Shown: positions 1-7,902 of the stretch, piece by piece
Position numbering within the stretch: position 1 is the stretch's first letter
How the letters are laid out: each line of letters starts with the position of its first letter
From: Zoogloea sp.
GTDB lineage: Bacteria; Pseudomonadota; Gammaproteobacteria; Burkholderiales; Rhodocyclaceae
Length of the DNA stretch: 33,507 nucleotides
NCBI GenBank assembly: GCA_023150095.1
Contig: JAKLLO010000035.1
Span: 1 to 33,507, forward strand
Direction of reading: 5' to 3'
The notes under the pieces: model-generated
Databases searched by the model: none
Seen by the model: only the letters and a program-made list of their open reading frames with translations
What the model was told of the DNA's origin: nothing
Translations under genes and position numbers: made by a program

Positions 1-1146
1 GAGCACCTTCTGGAACTCTTCGGCGGCGATGGCGACGAGGCCCGGGTGAGCCACCCAGCCGCCGTCGAAGCCGTCGTTGGCGTCGCGGGTCTTGTCGTGG
101 CGGATGCCGGCCAGGGCCTTCTCGTTGGCCTCCGGGTCGTTCTTGATCGGGATCAGGGCCGACATGCCGCCCATCGCCGGGGCGCCGCGCTTGTGGCAGG
201 CCTGCACCAGGGCCAGCGCATAGCCGCGCATGAAGGGCACTTCCATGGTGATGGCGCTGCGCTGGGCCAGGCAGAAGTCCTTGTTCTTCTTGAACTTCTT
301 GATGCACGAGAAGATGTAGTCCCAGCGCCCGGCGTTGAGGCCGGCGGAGTGGTTGCGCAGCTCATAGAGGATCTCTTCCATCTCGAAGGTGGCGAGGATG
401 GTTTCGATCAGCACGGTGGCCTTGATGGTGCCTTGCGGCAGGCCGATGTGGTCCTGGGCCATCACGAAGATGTCGTTCCACAGGCGGGCTTCGAGGTGGC
501 TTTCCATCTTCGGCAGGTAGAAGAAGGGGCCGGCGCCGCGGGCGATCTGCTCCTTGGCGTTGTGGAAGAAGACCAGACCGAAGTCGAAGATGCCGCCGGA
601 GACGCGCTGGCCGTCGACGGTGACGTGCTTTTCATCCAGGTGCCAGCCGCGCGGACGGATCTGCAGGGTGGCGATCTTGTCGTTGAGCTTGTATTCCTTG
701 CCGGCTTCGTTCTTGAACGACAGTTCGCGGCGGATGGCCTGGTAGATGTTGATCTGGCCCTGGATCTGGTTTTCCCACTTCGGGCTGTTGGAGTCCTCGA
801 AGTCGGTCATGTAGGAATCAGCGCCGGAGTTGAAGGCGTTGATGATCATCTTGGCTTCGACCGGGCCGGTGATCTCGGTGCGACGACGCTCGAGGGCCTT
901 GGGCAGCGGGGCAACCTTCCAGTCGCCTTCACGGATGGCCTTGGTTTCGGGCAGGAAGTCGGGCATCTCGCCGGCGTCGATGCGGGCCTGACGTTCGACG
1001 CGGGCCTTCAGGAGTTCCTGGCGGCGGGGCTCGAAGGCGCGGTGCAGCTTGGCGACGAATTCGAGGGCTTCCGGGGTGAGGATGGATTCATAGCCCGGGA
1101 GGATCGGGGCGTTGATCTGCATGCCGGCGGGAAGGGTGAGGCTCAT
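1..1146 (-). CDS. aceB: Malate synthase A, 3' end cut by window edge
   Basis: Condenses glyoxylate with acetyl-CoA to give malate, the second step of the glyoxylate bypass; cytosolic. The window holds the first 382 codons, and the frame stays open to position 1, so the C-terminus with the catalytic Asp is missing. The family signature [15 protein letters not shown] is present, as are [10 protein letters not shown] (glyoxylate-binding Arg region) and an early [14 protein letters not shown] block. The start is the ATG at 1146, with AGGAGT a few bases upstream. It lies 31 bp downstream of the transporter gene on the same strand, so co-transcription with the transporter and the haloacid dehalogenase is plausible. 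The family assignment is very secure. It is the short A/AceB type, not the longer GlcB type, because no GlcB-style insert is seen in the N-terminal half. Confidence 0.96.
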   Translation of the reverse strand, partial: MSLTLPAGMQINAPILPGYESILTPEALEFVAKLHRAFEPRRQELLKARVERQARIDAGEMPDFLPETKAIREGDWKVAPLPKALERRRTEITGPVEAKMIINAFNSGADSYMTDFEDSNSPKWENQIQGQINIYQAIRRELSFKNEAGKEYKLNDKIATLQIRPRGWHLDEKHVTVDGQRVSGGIFDFGLVFFHNAKEQIARGAGPFFYLPKMESHLEARLWNDIFVMAQDHIGLPQGTIKATVLIETILATFEMEEILYELRNHSAGLNAGRWDYIFSCIKKFKKNKDFCLAQRSAITMEVPFMRGYALALVQACHKRGAPAMGGMSALIPIKNDPEANEKALAGIRHDKTRDANDGFDGGWVAHPGLVAIAAEEFQKVL

Positions 1147-1177
1147 GGTGACTCCTGATGGTGAAGGTTGAAGTGCG

Positions 1178-1966
1178 TTAAGAATAAGTCTTGATGAAGT
1201 AGATGACACTCAGGGCCGCCCCTACTGCCACTACCAGCCGGCGCAGCCAGATGGCCGGCAGGCGGCGGGCGAGGCTGGCGCCGGCCAGCGCGCCGACCAT
1301 GGCGGTGGCGATCATCAGCAGCGTGTGGGGCCAGCTGATGGCGCCGGCGATGATGAAGGTTGCCGCTGCGACGGTGTAATTGACGGCCGAGGTGAGGTTC
1401 TTGAGACCGTTGAGTTCCTGGATGTCCTCGACGCCCTGGATCGCCAGCGCGGCGAGGGTGAGGATTCCCATGCCGGCGCCGAAGAAGCCGCCATACACGG
1501 CCACGATGAACTGGAACAGCAGCCCGCCGATGCCGCCCGGTGTACCGCTTTCGGACTTGCTCATCCCGAGCCGGGCCTTGGTGGCGGCCACCACGCGCGA
1601 CACCTGGCCGGAGAACGCGAACAGCGCGGTGGCGACCAGCAGCAGCCATGGCACGAGGCGCGAGAAGGCGGCGTTGGAGGTGGACAGGAGCAGCAGGCCG
1701 CCGCAGATCCCGCCGACGAAGGACAGGGCGACGAGGAGCGCCGTCCAGCGCGGATGGCGGCTCACCTCGCGGCGATAGGCCCAGGCGCTGGACAGGCTGG
1801 CCGGCCACATGGCCACCGAGTTGCTGGCGTTGGCCATTACCGGCGGCACGCCCGCGGCGAGCAGCGCCGGAAACGAGAAGAAGGTGCCGCCGCCGGCCAT
1901 GGCATTCATGCCTCCGGCCAGGAAGGCGCCGCCGCCGACGAGGAGGGCCTGGCTGGCGTCCATCAT
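1178..1966 (-). CDS. TauE/SafE (TSUP) family membrane transporter
   Basis: Protein of 262 aa with about eight hydrophobic segments and the TSUP pattern. A Gly/Ala-rich first helix ([19 protein letters not shown]) and a matching second-half repeat ([19 protein letters not shown]) show the internal duplication of the family. TSUP members move sulfite, sulfonates or small organic acids across the inner membrane, and the substrate cannot be read from sequence. The start is the ATG at 1966, whose ATGA overlaps the stop of the upstream dehalogenase gene (1963-1966), which implies translational coupling; a second ATG follows at once. Malate synthase follows after 31 bp. From the neighbours I would guess a two-carbon acid, haloacid or halide-linked anion, but this is inference. 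Confidence 0.9.
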   Translation of the reverse strand: MMDASQALLVGGGAFLAGGMNAMAGGGTFFSFPALLAAGVPPVMANASNSVAMWPASLSSAWAYRREVSRHPRWTALLVALSFVGGICGGLLLLSTSNAAFSRLVPWLLLVATALFAFSGQVSRVVAATKARLGMSKSESGTPGGIGGLLFQFIVAVYGGFFGAGMGILTLAALAIQGVEDIQELNGLKNLTSAVNYTVAAATFIIAGAISWPHTLLMIATAMVGALAGASLARRLPAIWLRRLVVAVGAALSVIYFIKTYS

Positions 1967-2667
1967 CGCTGCTTTCCTTCGATGAAGGCGAGCATGTCGT
2001 CCATGCTGCGGCCGGTAGCGGTGGGGGCGACGTCGAGGGCCTCGGCCGGCTGGCCGCCGCGGTTGATCCAGAAGGTGGTGTAGCCGTACCAGGTGGCGCC
2101 GGCGGCGTCCCAGCCGTTGGCGCTGACGAACAGGATGCGTTCCGCCGGGCAGCCGAAAGTGGCGGGGCCGAGGGCGTAGGCGTCGGCGTGGGGCTTGTAG
2201 CGCTGCACGGTGTCGGTGGACAGCAGGTGATCGAAGAGGCCGTTCATGCCGGCGCTCTTGACCGCGACCGAGAGCATCGCCGGCGTGCCGTTGGAGAGGA
2301 TCGCGGTGGGAATGCCGGCCCGCTTGAGGGCGCGCAGCACGCCGAGGTTCTCGGGGAAGGGAGACAGGCAGGCGTACTGGTTGATGAGCTGGGTGCGCCG
2401 GGCGGCGTCGAGCTCGAGGCCGAGGCGGGCGGCGGCGAACACCAGGCCGTCCTGGGTGATCTCCCAGAAGGGCTTGTAGCGGCCCGACAGGGTGCGGATG
2501 AAGCTGTACTCGATCTGCTTCTGGCGCCACAGCTCGGCCAGCTGGCTGCCCTTGCCGGGGTAGAGCTGCTCGGCCAGCAGGCCGACCGAATAGACGTCGA
2601 ACAACGTGCCAAAGGCATCGAAGGCGACGGCCTGGATTCGGTTTGCGGACGGTGCGGGCTGAGCCAT
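1963..2667 (-). CDS. Haloacid dehalogenase, type II (L-2-haloacid dehalogenase)
   Basis: Predicted to hydrolyse L-2-haloacids to the D-2-hydroxyacid (chloroacetate would give glycolate); cytosolic, 234 aa, the usual length. All type II motifs are visible. They are the nucleophile Asp in FDAFGTLFD (about residue 17), the Arg of the WRQKQIEYSF block that serves halide release in characterised enzymes, LSNGTP (motif II), the Lys in RYKPHADAY, and SANGWDAAGA, which is diagnostic of dehalogenases rather than generic HAD phosphatases. I chose the ATG at 2667. A TTG 18 codons upstream (2721) is in frame but would add an unconserved basic tail and has no better ribosome site. It is first in a leftward row with a TSUP transporter and malate synthase, and is divergent from a LysR regulator. 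Confidence 0.9.
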   Translation of the reverse strand: MAQPAPSANRIQAVAFDAFGTLFDVYSVGLLAEQLYPGKGSQLAELWRQKQIEYSFIRTLSGRYKPFWEITQDGLVFAAARLGLELDAARRTQLINQYACLSPFPENLGVLRALKRAGIPTAILSNGTPAMLSVAVKSAGMNGLFDHLLSTDTVQRYKPHADAYALGPATFGCPAERILFVSANGWDAAGATWYGYTTFWINRGGQPAEALDVAPTATGRSMDDMLAFIEGKQR

Positions 2668-2712
2668 GTTCGGGGGCCTGGGGCGGATCGGTTTTGTTGC
2701 AATGCCGCGAAG

Positions 2713-2729
2713 TTTATTCAACGATTAAA
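2713..2729. promoter_or_regulatory. Candidate LysR-type operator in divergent promoter region
   Basis: An imperfect 17-bp dyad, TTTATTC-AAC-GATTAAA, has seven-base arms with one mismatch and contains the T-N11-A spacing (T at 2715, A at 2727) typical of LysR boxes. It lies in the 112-bp AT-rich gap between the divergent dehalogenase and LysR genes, about 50 bp upstream of both starts. This is a pattern match only. The binding protein is inferred to be the adjacent LysR product. Confidence 0.5.
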
Positions 2730-2779
2730 GAAAAAAGAAGCCATAATAAAATCAAATGATTTTTTACTTTTAGTATGAA

Positions 2780-3685
2780 ATGAACAGCTTCAAGGAAATC
2801 GAGACCTTCGTCAGTGTGGCCACCCGCGGCAGCCTCTCGGCGGCCGCCCGGGCCGAGGGCGTGACGCCGGCGATGATGGGCCGACGCATCGACGCGCTGG
2901 AGGAGCGGCTGGGCGTGAAGCTGCTGGTGCGCTCCACCCGGCGGCTCAGCCTGACGTTTGAAGGCAGCGCTTTTCTGGAGGATTGCCAGCGCATCCTGAA
3001 CGACCTCGCCAACGCCGAGGCGTCGGTGAGCCTGGGCGGGGTGAAGGCCAGCGGGCACATCAAGGTGTCGGCGCCGGCGGGTTTCGGGCGGCGGCACGTG
3101 GCGCCGCTGGTGCGGGATTTCCTGTCGGCCAACCCGGAGGTGACGTGCAGCCTGGATCTCTCGGACCGCCTCGTCGATCTGGTGAATGAAGGGGTGGATT
3201 GCTCGATCCGCATCGGGGAGCTGACCGATTCGAGCCTGGTGTCGGTGCGCCTCGCCGACAACCGTCGGGTGGTGGTGGCGAGCCCGGCCTATCTGGCCCG
3301 CTGCAGCGCGCCGGTGCGGCCGGAGGATTTGACCCGGCACGATTGCCTGTCCCTCGATCCGCAGCGCGGCTGGGTGTTCGCCGACCTGGACGCGCCGGGG
3401 CAGGTGCGCACCATCAAGGTGTCGGGGCGCTTCGAGTGCAACGACGGCACCGTGCTCCACGACTGGGCGCTGGGCGGCATCGGGCTGGCGTGGCGGTCGA
3501 TGTGGGAGGTGGAGCGGGATCTGGCCGAGGGGCGGCTGGTGTCGGTGCTCGACAACTACGCCGCGCCGCCCACCGGGATCTACGCGGTGTTTCCCCAGAA
3601 CCGCCGGCTGCCGCTGCGGGTGCGGCTGCTCATCGACCACCTGCGCGGCTACTTCGCGCGGCCGGATTACTGGCGCGGGGCCTGA
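2780..3685 (+). CDS. LysR-type transcriptional regulator
   Basis: Protein of 301 aa, normal for the family. The winged helix-turn-helix occupies roughly residues 1-60 (MNSFKEIETFVSVATRGSLS, then AAARAEGVTPAMMGRRIDAL), followed by a linker helix and a LysR substrate-binding domain (KVSAPAGFGRRHVAPLVRDF, then LDLSDRLVDLVNEGVDCSIR). The subgroup resembles the large set of LysR regulators of small redox or efflux operons. It is transcribed away from the dehalogenase-transporter-malate synthase group and most likely controls it, probably also repressing itself through the shared spacer. The start is the ATG at 2780; the ATG at 2775 is followed at once by a stop. Its last 19 bp overlap the convergent TonB-like gene. 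The effector is unknown. Confidence 0.93.
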   Translation: MNSFKEIETFVSVATRGSLSAAARAEGVTPAMMGRRIDALEERLGVKLLVRSTRRLSLTFEGSAFLEDCQRILNDLANAEASVSLGGVKASGHIKVSAPAGFGRRHVAPLVRDFLSANPEVTCSLDLSDRLVDLVNEGVDCSIRIGELTDSSLVSVRLADNRRVVVASPAYLARCSAPVRPEDLTRHDCLSLDPQRGWVFADLDAPGQVRTIKVSGRFECNDGTVLHDWALGGIGLAWRSMWEVERDLAEGRLVSVLDNYAAPPTGIYAVFPQNRRLPLRVRLLIDHLRGYFARPDYWRGA

Positions 3686-4338
3686 TCGCCGGCCGCGGGG
3701 TCGCCCAGTTCGAATTCGAGCTTCAGGCGGCTTGGCACGGGCCGGCCGAGGACTTCCGCCGGCTGGAAGTGCCAGCGGCGGACGATCTCGGCGTAGGTGT
3801 TGGCGGCGGGGCAGAGCCGCGGCTCGCAGCGCGGCACGACCAGGTCGACGGCGCCGTCGGGGCCGATCGCCAGCTCCAGCTGGAAGACACCGGTGGGTGC
3901 GTCGGGCAGCGGCGGCCAGACGTCCGGGGCTACTTCGGTGACGAGCTCCGGTTCGCGGCTCAGGCCTGCGAGGGGCAGGTAGGTGGCGGGGATTTCGGGT
4001 GGCGTGTCGGGCGGGGTTTCTGGCGCGTTGTCGGCGGCGCTTGCGGCGGCTTCCGGTGCCGGGGCGGCTTGCCGGGGCTCGGGGCGGGCGGCTGCTTTGG
4101 GCGGGGTGGGCGGCGCGTTGGTCACCAGCCGGGCGGCAGGTTTGGGCGGATTGGCAAGCCGGGCCACCAGTGGCGCCCGCGTCGTTCCCCCGCTGCCGTG
4201 CTGGTCGCCGGACGGCAGCGCAAGCAGGCCGACCAGCGCGGTGTGGGCGATCGTCGAAAGGACCAGAGCGAAGCCCAGCCGCCGGGCGGGCGACGGGTTG
4301 GACGGAGGCGTGGAGGAGGGTACCGACAGACGGGGCAT
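3667..4338 (-). CDS. TonB-like energy transducer protein
   Basis: About 223 aa from the ATG at 4338; a GTG at 4365 would add nine residues, and neither start has a good ribosome site. Layout: short basic cytoplasmic tip, one membrane segment (RLGFALVLSTIAHTALVGLL), a long Pro/Ala-rich periplasmic spacer, and a C-terminal TonB-type domain whose RRWHFQPAEVLGRPVPSRLK block matches the family. TonB proteins pass energy from ExbB/ExbD to outer-membrane receptors, but no exbB, exbD or receptor gene is in this window. Two Cys in the C-terminal domain (VVPRCEPRLC) could form a disulfide. It is divergent from pilE and convergent with the LysR gene, overlapping it by 19 bp. A role in pilus function is possible only by proximity. 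Confidence 0.8.
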   Translation of the reverse strand: MPRLSVPSSTPPSNPSPARRLGFALVLSTIAHTALVGLLALPSGDQHGSGGTTRAPLVARLANPPKPAARLVTNAPPTPPKAAARPEPRQAAPAPEAAASAADNAPETPPDTPPEIPATYLPLAGLSREPELVTEVAPDVWPPLPDAPTGVFQLELAIGPDGAVDLVVPRCEPRLCPAANTYAEIVRRWHFQPAEVLGRPVPSRLKLEFELGDPAAGDQAPRQ

Positions 4339-4481
4339 CGAGGGCTCGGGGGCGATGGCGTGCACGATAGCCGATCGTTTTTCAGGTCCGCTGCCGCCTG
4401 TCGGGCTTGATTTCCCGTTGGTCGAGTGGCGCTCGCCTTACAGGCAGGGCGATGGCATCGTAAGCTGAAAGGAGATGTGGA

Positions 4482-4907
4482 ATGAAAAAGCAGCATGGCG
4501 TGACGCTCATCGAACTGATGATTGTGGTGGTGGTGGCGGGCATCCTGGCCATGATCGCGGTGCCGTCCTATACGTCCCACATCACCCAGAGCAAGATTGC
4601 CGAAGGAACCGGCGCCCTGGCCGAGGGTAAGGTCCGGATGGAGCAGACCTTCAACTCGATGCGCAGCTATTACACCGACGGGGCGAGCTGCCCAGACCTG
4701 TCCGGCCTCTTCAAGGACACCTCTTTCGGCATCTCCGTCGAGTGCACGGACACCACCTTCACCCTGACCGCCAAGGGTACGTCCGGCAAGAATATGGACG
4801 GCTACACCTACACGATCAACCAGTCCGGCGAGAAAACCTCCAGGACGCCCGCCGTCTCCGCGGCCCAGCCGTGCTGGCTGAAGACCAAGGCCCAGACCTC
4901 ATGCTGA
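4482..4907 (+). CDS. pilE: Type IV pilin, PilE-like
   Basis: Prepilin of 141 aa. The short leader MKKQHG is cut by prepilin peptidase before VTLIELMIVVVVAGILAMIA; Glu5 is present, while residue 1 is Val where Phe or Met is usual. The C-terminal half carries four cysteines (ASCPDL, SVECTD, PCWLK and a final TSC), enough for two disulfides. AAAGGAGA at 4468-4475, six bases before the ATG, is the strongest ribosome site in the operon. It is the first gene of a six-gene pilus operon and overlaps fimT by 7 bp. In most betaproteobacterial and pseudomonad loci the pilE gene closes this operon, so the order here is unusual. It may be a PilE-type minor pilin rather than the major subunit. Confidence 0.9.
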   Translation: MKKQHGVTLIELMIVVVVAGILAMIAVPSYTSHITQSKIAEGTGALAEGKVRMEQTFNSMRSYYTDGASCPDLSGLFKDTSFGISVECTDTTFTLTAKGTSGKNMDGYTYTINQSGEKTSRTPAVSAAQPCWLKTKAQTSC

Positions 4908-5518
4908 CGACGCAACGCCGTCACGTACGCGGCGCGACCCTCCTCGAGCTCATCATCACCGTCTCGATCGTCGGCATCCTGATGGCGATTGGCGTGCCGC
5001 AACTGGGTGACTGGGTGCGGCGCAACTCTGTCAGCTCGGCTGCCGAGATCATCCAGAACGGCCTGCGTCAGGCCGAGGCCGAAGCGATCCGTCGCAACCA
5101 GCGGGTCGAGTTCCTGCTCACCAATGAATCGCCCAGCCAGGACGCCATCAAGACCCTCACCGCCGCCGCCAACGGCAGCAACTGGGCGTCGCGGGTCATC
5201 GACGCCGACTTCGCGCCGCTCTCGGACATCACCCTGGCCTACGTGAATGGCTTCCGGATGAAGGATGTCTCGGCCGACGTGGTGTTCCAGGGGCCGGCCA
5301 ACGTGGTCTTCAGCGGCACCGGCCGGGTGTTCGACATCAAGGGCGCGCCGATCACCGAATATCAGGTCTTCCGGGTCTCGCGCCCTGGGGCAGACCGCGT
5401 GATGTGCGTCTTCGTCACTCCTGGTGGTGGTGTCCGGACGTGTGATCCGGCGATCACCTCCGGCAAGCCCTTCGCGTGCCTGCCGCTGGTGTCGGCCGAG
5501 AAGTGTCCGAAGCCGTGA
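4901..5518 (+). CDS. fimT: FimT/GspH-type minor pseudopilin
   Basis: Minor prepilin of 205 aa. After a basic leader (LTTQRRHVRG) comes the cleavage motif and hydrophobic helix G/ATLLELIITVSIVGILMAI, with Glu5 present. The remainder resembles the GspH domain: AEIIQNGLRQAEAEAIRRNQ, then a beta-rich region with a GTGRVFD turn and a C-terminal Cys-containing segment. Members prime pilus assembly in the inner membrane, and some FimT proteins bind DNA during natural transformation. The start overlaps the last 7 bp of pilE. The stop TGA at 5516-5518 shares a base with an ATG in the pilV frame. Confidence 0.88.
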   Translation: MLTTQRRHVRGATLLELIITVSIVGILMAIGVPQLGDWVRRNSVSSAAEIIQNGLRQAEAEAIRRNQRVEFLLTNESPSQDAIKTLTAAANGSNWASRVIDADFAPLSDITLAYVNGFRMKDVSADVVFQGPANVVFSGTGRVFDIKGAPITEYQVFRVSRPGADRVMCVFVTPGGGVRTCDPAITSGKPFACLPLVSAEKCPKP

Positions 5519-5532
5519 TGGAGCGATCGATC

Positions 5533-5967
5533 ATGAAGAAGAACAGGGCTCAGACCGGTTATGTGCTGCTCGAAGTACTGGTGGCGCTACTGATTTTCTC
5601 CCTCGGCCTGCTGGGGCTGATCGGCTTCCAGGCCGCCTCCGCCAAGATCGCGTCGGACAGCCGTTTCCGCACCGAAGCGGCGATGCTGGCCGACGAACTC
5701 GTCGCCAAGATGGCCGCCTCCGACATCACCAAGGTCAAGTCGAGTTACGCCGTCGGCGGGCGCGAGCTGGCCAGCTGGGTGACCAACCGGGTGGTGGGCG
5801 GCAGCCGCCTGCCCAATCCGGTCGTCACGCCCACGTTCAGTACTTCCGCCACCTCCCAGACCCTGCTGGTCAATGTCCGCATCGAATGGACCATGCCGGG
5901 TACCACGCTGGACAAGGGCGGGCGCGAAGTGAAGGGCGTCTACGAAACCAAGGCGCTGCTTTTCTAG
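5533..5967 (+). CDS. pilV: Type IV pilus minor pilin PilV
   Basis: Minor prepilin of 144 aa from the ATG at 5533, which has GGAG nine bases upstream. An ATG at 5518, overlapping the fimT stop, would add five residues and is the alternative. The leader MKKNRAQTG precedes YVLLEVLVALLIFSLGLLGL with Glu5 present, the usual PilV form. A short globular part follows with a beta strand LLVNVRIEWT typical of the PilV C-terminus. In the assembly-initiation complex PilV, PilW and PilX stack with the FimT/FimU-like pilin and present PilY1 at the pilus tip. pilW starts 8 bp downstream. Confidence 0.9.
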   Translation: MKKNRAQTGYVLLEVLVALLIFSLGLLGLIGFQAASAKIASDSRFRTEAAMLADELVAKMAASDITKVKSSYAVGGRELASWVTNRVVGGSRLPNPVVTPTFSTSATSQTLLVNVRIEWTMPGTTLDKGGREVKGVYETKALLF

Positions 5968-5975
5968 GATTGCCC

Positions 5976-7211
5976 ATGCGCACCAGATTTCTTCCGGGTC
6001 TGCCGCCACGGCGTGGCCAAGCTGGCGTGAGCCTGATCGAGGTGGTCGTCGGCATGGCCATCGGCGTGATCGCGTCCCTCGTCATCATGCGTTCGTTCTC
6101 GGGTAGTGAGACCTTCCGCCGCAACGTCAGCGGCGCGGCCGACACCGTCCAGACGGCATCGCTGATCGGTGCGCGGCTCGGCATGCTGTTCGAGGAGGCC
6201 GGTGCCTCGCTGGTCCAGGGACGCAACATCTGGGGGTGCAAGCTGCTGGCGAGCCGCGGAAAAACCGTGCTGCTGCCGGCGCCGAGCTATCCGGATCCCT
6301 TCGGCGCCTTTACCAAGAACGTCCGCGTCATGCCGGTGGGGGTGCTCGACGGCGGTGACAATTCCGACATCGCGCTGGTGATCTCCGGCAGCTCGGCCTC
6401 CAGCAACCGCGACGTGCCCTTCGACAGCGACGGCAAGGTGCTCAACGTGGCTAACCCCAACGGCATCGGCATCGCCAACACCGGGGTGGCGGTGGACGAC
6501 CTCTTCCTTGCGGTGCCGCAGGACGTGGCTGCCGGTCCTGGCGATTGCCAGATCGTTCAGGCGGCTTCCGATTTCTCTGGTGGCAAGGCCGTCGCCGACG
6601 CCTCGTACGGGCTCAAGGTGATGCCGGCCGAAGGCGCAGTCGCGGCGCCAGCGTCGTACACCAACATCAAGCTCAACATCGGCGCGGCGTCGTACGGGGC
6701 GCTGACCTCCACGGTCGACAGCCCGTCCGCCTTCCACCTGGGGCGTGAAGCCGGGCCGACCCTGTCGTTGATTTCGGTGAATGAGGGGGGCGAACTGGTC
6801 GAGTACGACCTGCTCCAGCGTTCCGGGATGATGCCCTTCGGCGAGAATGTCGTGCTGTTCAAGGTGCGCTACGGCGTGGATAACGGCGTGGGCGGCCCGG
6901 CCAACGACAACGTCGTCGACGAGTGGATCTCCCCCGGCGAGGCCGGCTGGACGCTGGCCGACCTGATGGACGGTCGAACCGCCACCGAACAGAAGATCGA
7001 CCAGATCAAGGCGGTGCGGATCGGCGTGGTGGTGCGTTCGCCGCAGCTCGTCATCAACGATGCCAAGCTCACCGAAGTCGTGCTGTTCGGCGATCTGAGC
7101 GGAACCCGCAAGGTGACCCGCAAGCTCGAGACCGACGAGCAGCGCTACGGCTATCAGGTGTACGACTGGGTCATTCCCCTGCGCAACATGAAGTCCACCC
7201 CGAAATCCTAG
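5976..7211 (+). CDS. pilW: Type IV pilus assembly protein PilW
   Basis: Large minor prepilin, 411 aa. The leader ends QAG and is followed by VSLIEVVVGMAIGVIASLVI with Glu5 present. The long beta-rich body and a C-terminal segment with the pattern DQIKAVRIGVVVRSPQ, a conserved stretch of PilW proteins, support the call. AGGAT just before the ATG at 5976 overlaps the pilV stop and serves as ribosome site. It lies between pilV and pilX, the normal place. It acts in the inner-membrane priming complex and near the pilus tip. Confidence 0.9.
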   Translation: MRTRFLPGLPPRRGQAGVSLIEVVVGMAIGVIASLVIMRSFSGSETFRRNVSGAADTVQTASLIGARLGMLFEEAGASLVQGRNIWGCKLLASRGKTVLLPAPSYPDPFGAFTKNVRVMPVGVLDGGDNSDIALVISGSSASSNRDVPFDSDGKVLNVANPNGIGIANTGVAVDDLFLAVPQDVAAGPGDCQIVQAASDFSGGKAVADASYGLKVMPAEGAVAAPASYTNIKLNIGAASYGALTSTVDSPSAFHLGREAGPTLSLISVNEGGELVEYDLLQRSGMMPFGENVVLFKVRYGVDNGVGGPANDNVVDEWISPGEAGWTLADLMDGRTATEQKIDQIKAVRIGVVVRSPQLVINDAKLTEVVLFGDLSGTRKVTRKLETDEQRYGYQVYDWVIPLRNMKSTPKS

Positions 7212-7219
7212 GTATCGTC

Positions 7220-7876
7220 ATGGCTTCCAGTGTTCGCCCCCACTTTTCGTCACGCCCGAGCAGGTCGCGGGGGACGGTGCTTGCGGTCGTGCTCGTCGTG
7301 CTCGTCGTGATGATGCTCGGCGGCGTCTCCACCCTCCGGTCGATCGACACGTCTTCGATCCTGTCGGGCAACCTCGCGTTCAAGCGCGACTCGGTCAATC
7401 GCACCACGGTTGGCATGAACGCGGCGTTCAAGGCGATGCAGTCCAAGGATTTCACTGACGACCTCCTTGCCAACTGCGTGCCCACCTCGCCGGACTGCGC
7501 CGGGGTGGTGGCCAAGTGGGTGGCGATGAACTACTCGCCGCGCCTGCTCGAAACCGACGGCAACGGCATTCCGCTCGTCCTCAAGGACAAGGCGACCTTT
7601 GACGCCAAGTTCTCGACCATCAAGCCCAACAAGACCGACGGCACGCTGGAAGGCGGCAACGAAACCCGCTTCATCATCGAACGGATGTGTTCCGACTACG
7701 GCCCGTCCGACGAAAAGAAATGTTCGGTCTCCGACCGGTACGAACGGGGTGGTTCCTATCGCCAGGACAAGCCCGGCTCGATCTCCCTTCCGCTCTACCG
7801 GATCACCATTCGTAGCGACGGTGTGCGCAATACGCAGACCTACGTCCAGGCTACGGTCACTACTCGCGTCAAGTAA
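7220..7876 (+). CDS. pilX: Type IV pilus assembly protein PilX
   Basis: Protein of 218 aa, called from its place between pilW and pilY1 and from its N-terminus: a basic leader (SRPSRSRG) followed by TVLAVVLVVLVVMMLGGVS. As in other PilX proteins the class III signal is atypical. The Glu5 of other pilins is not seen at the expected place, since the residues after the Gly read TVLAV. Four cysteines lie in the body (ANCVPTSPDC, ERMCSD, KKCSVS). It starts 8 bp after pilW and ends 26 bp before pilY1. Sequence similarity alone would be weak; synteny makes the call firm. Confidence 0.85.
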   Translation: MASSVRPHFSSRPSRSRGTVLAVVLVVLVVMMLGGVSTLRSIDTSSILSGNLAFKRDSVNRTTVGMNAAFKAMQSKDFTDDLLANCVPTSPDCAGVVAKWVAMNYSPRLLETDGNGIPLVLKDKATFDAKFSTIKPNKTDGTLEGGNETRFIIERMCSDYGPSDEKKCSVSDRYERGGSYRQDKPGSISLPLYRITIRSDGVRNTQTYVQATVTTRVK

Positions 7877-7902
7877 CCCAGGAACGTCGAGAAGGATTGC
7901 AA

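Noticed and set aside
46..1158. Open frame of 370 codons on the plus strand at the left end
   Set aside because: The opposite strand encodes malate synthase with signature motifs; this is its shadow.
4453..4467. TGGCAT followed by GC, considered as a second sigma-54 promoter before pilE
   Set aside because: The spacing between the GG and GC dinucleotides is two bases too short, and the start would fall inside the ribosome site.
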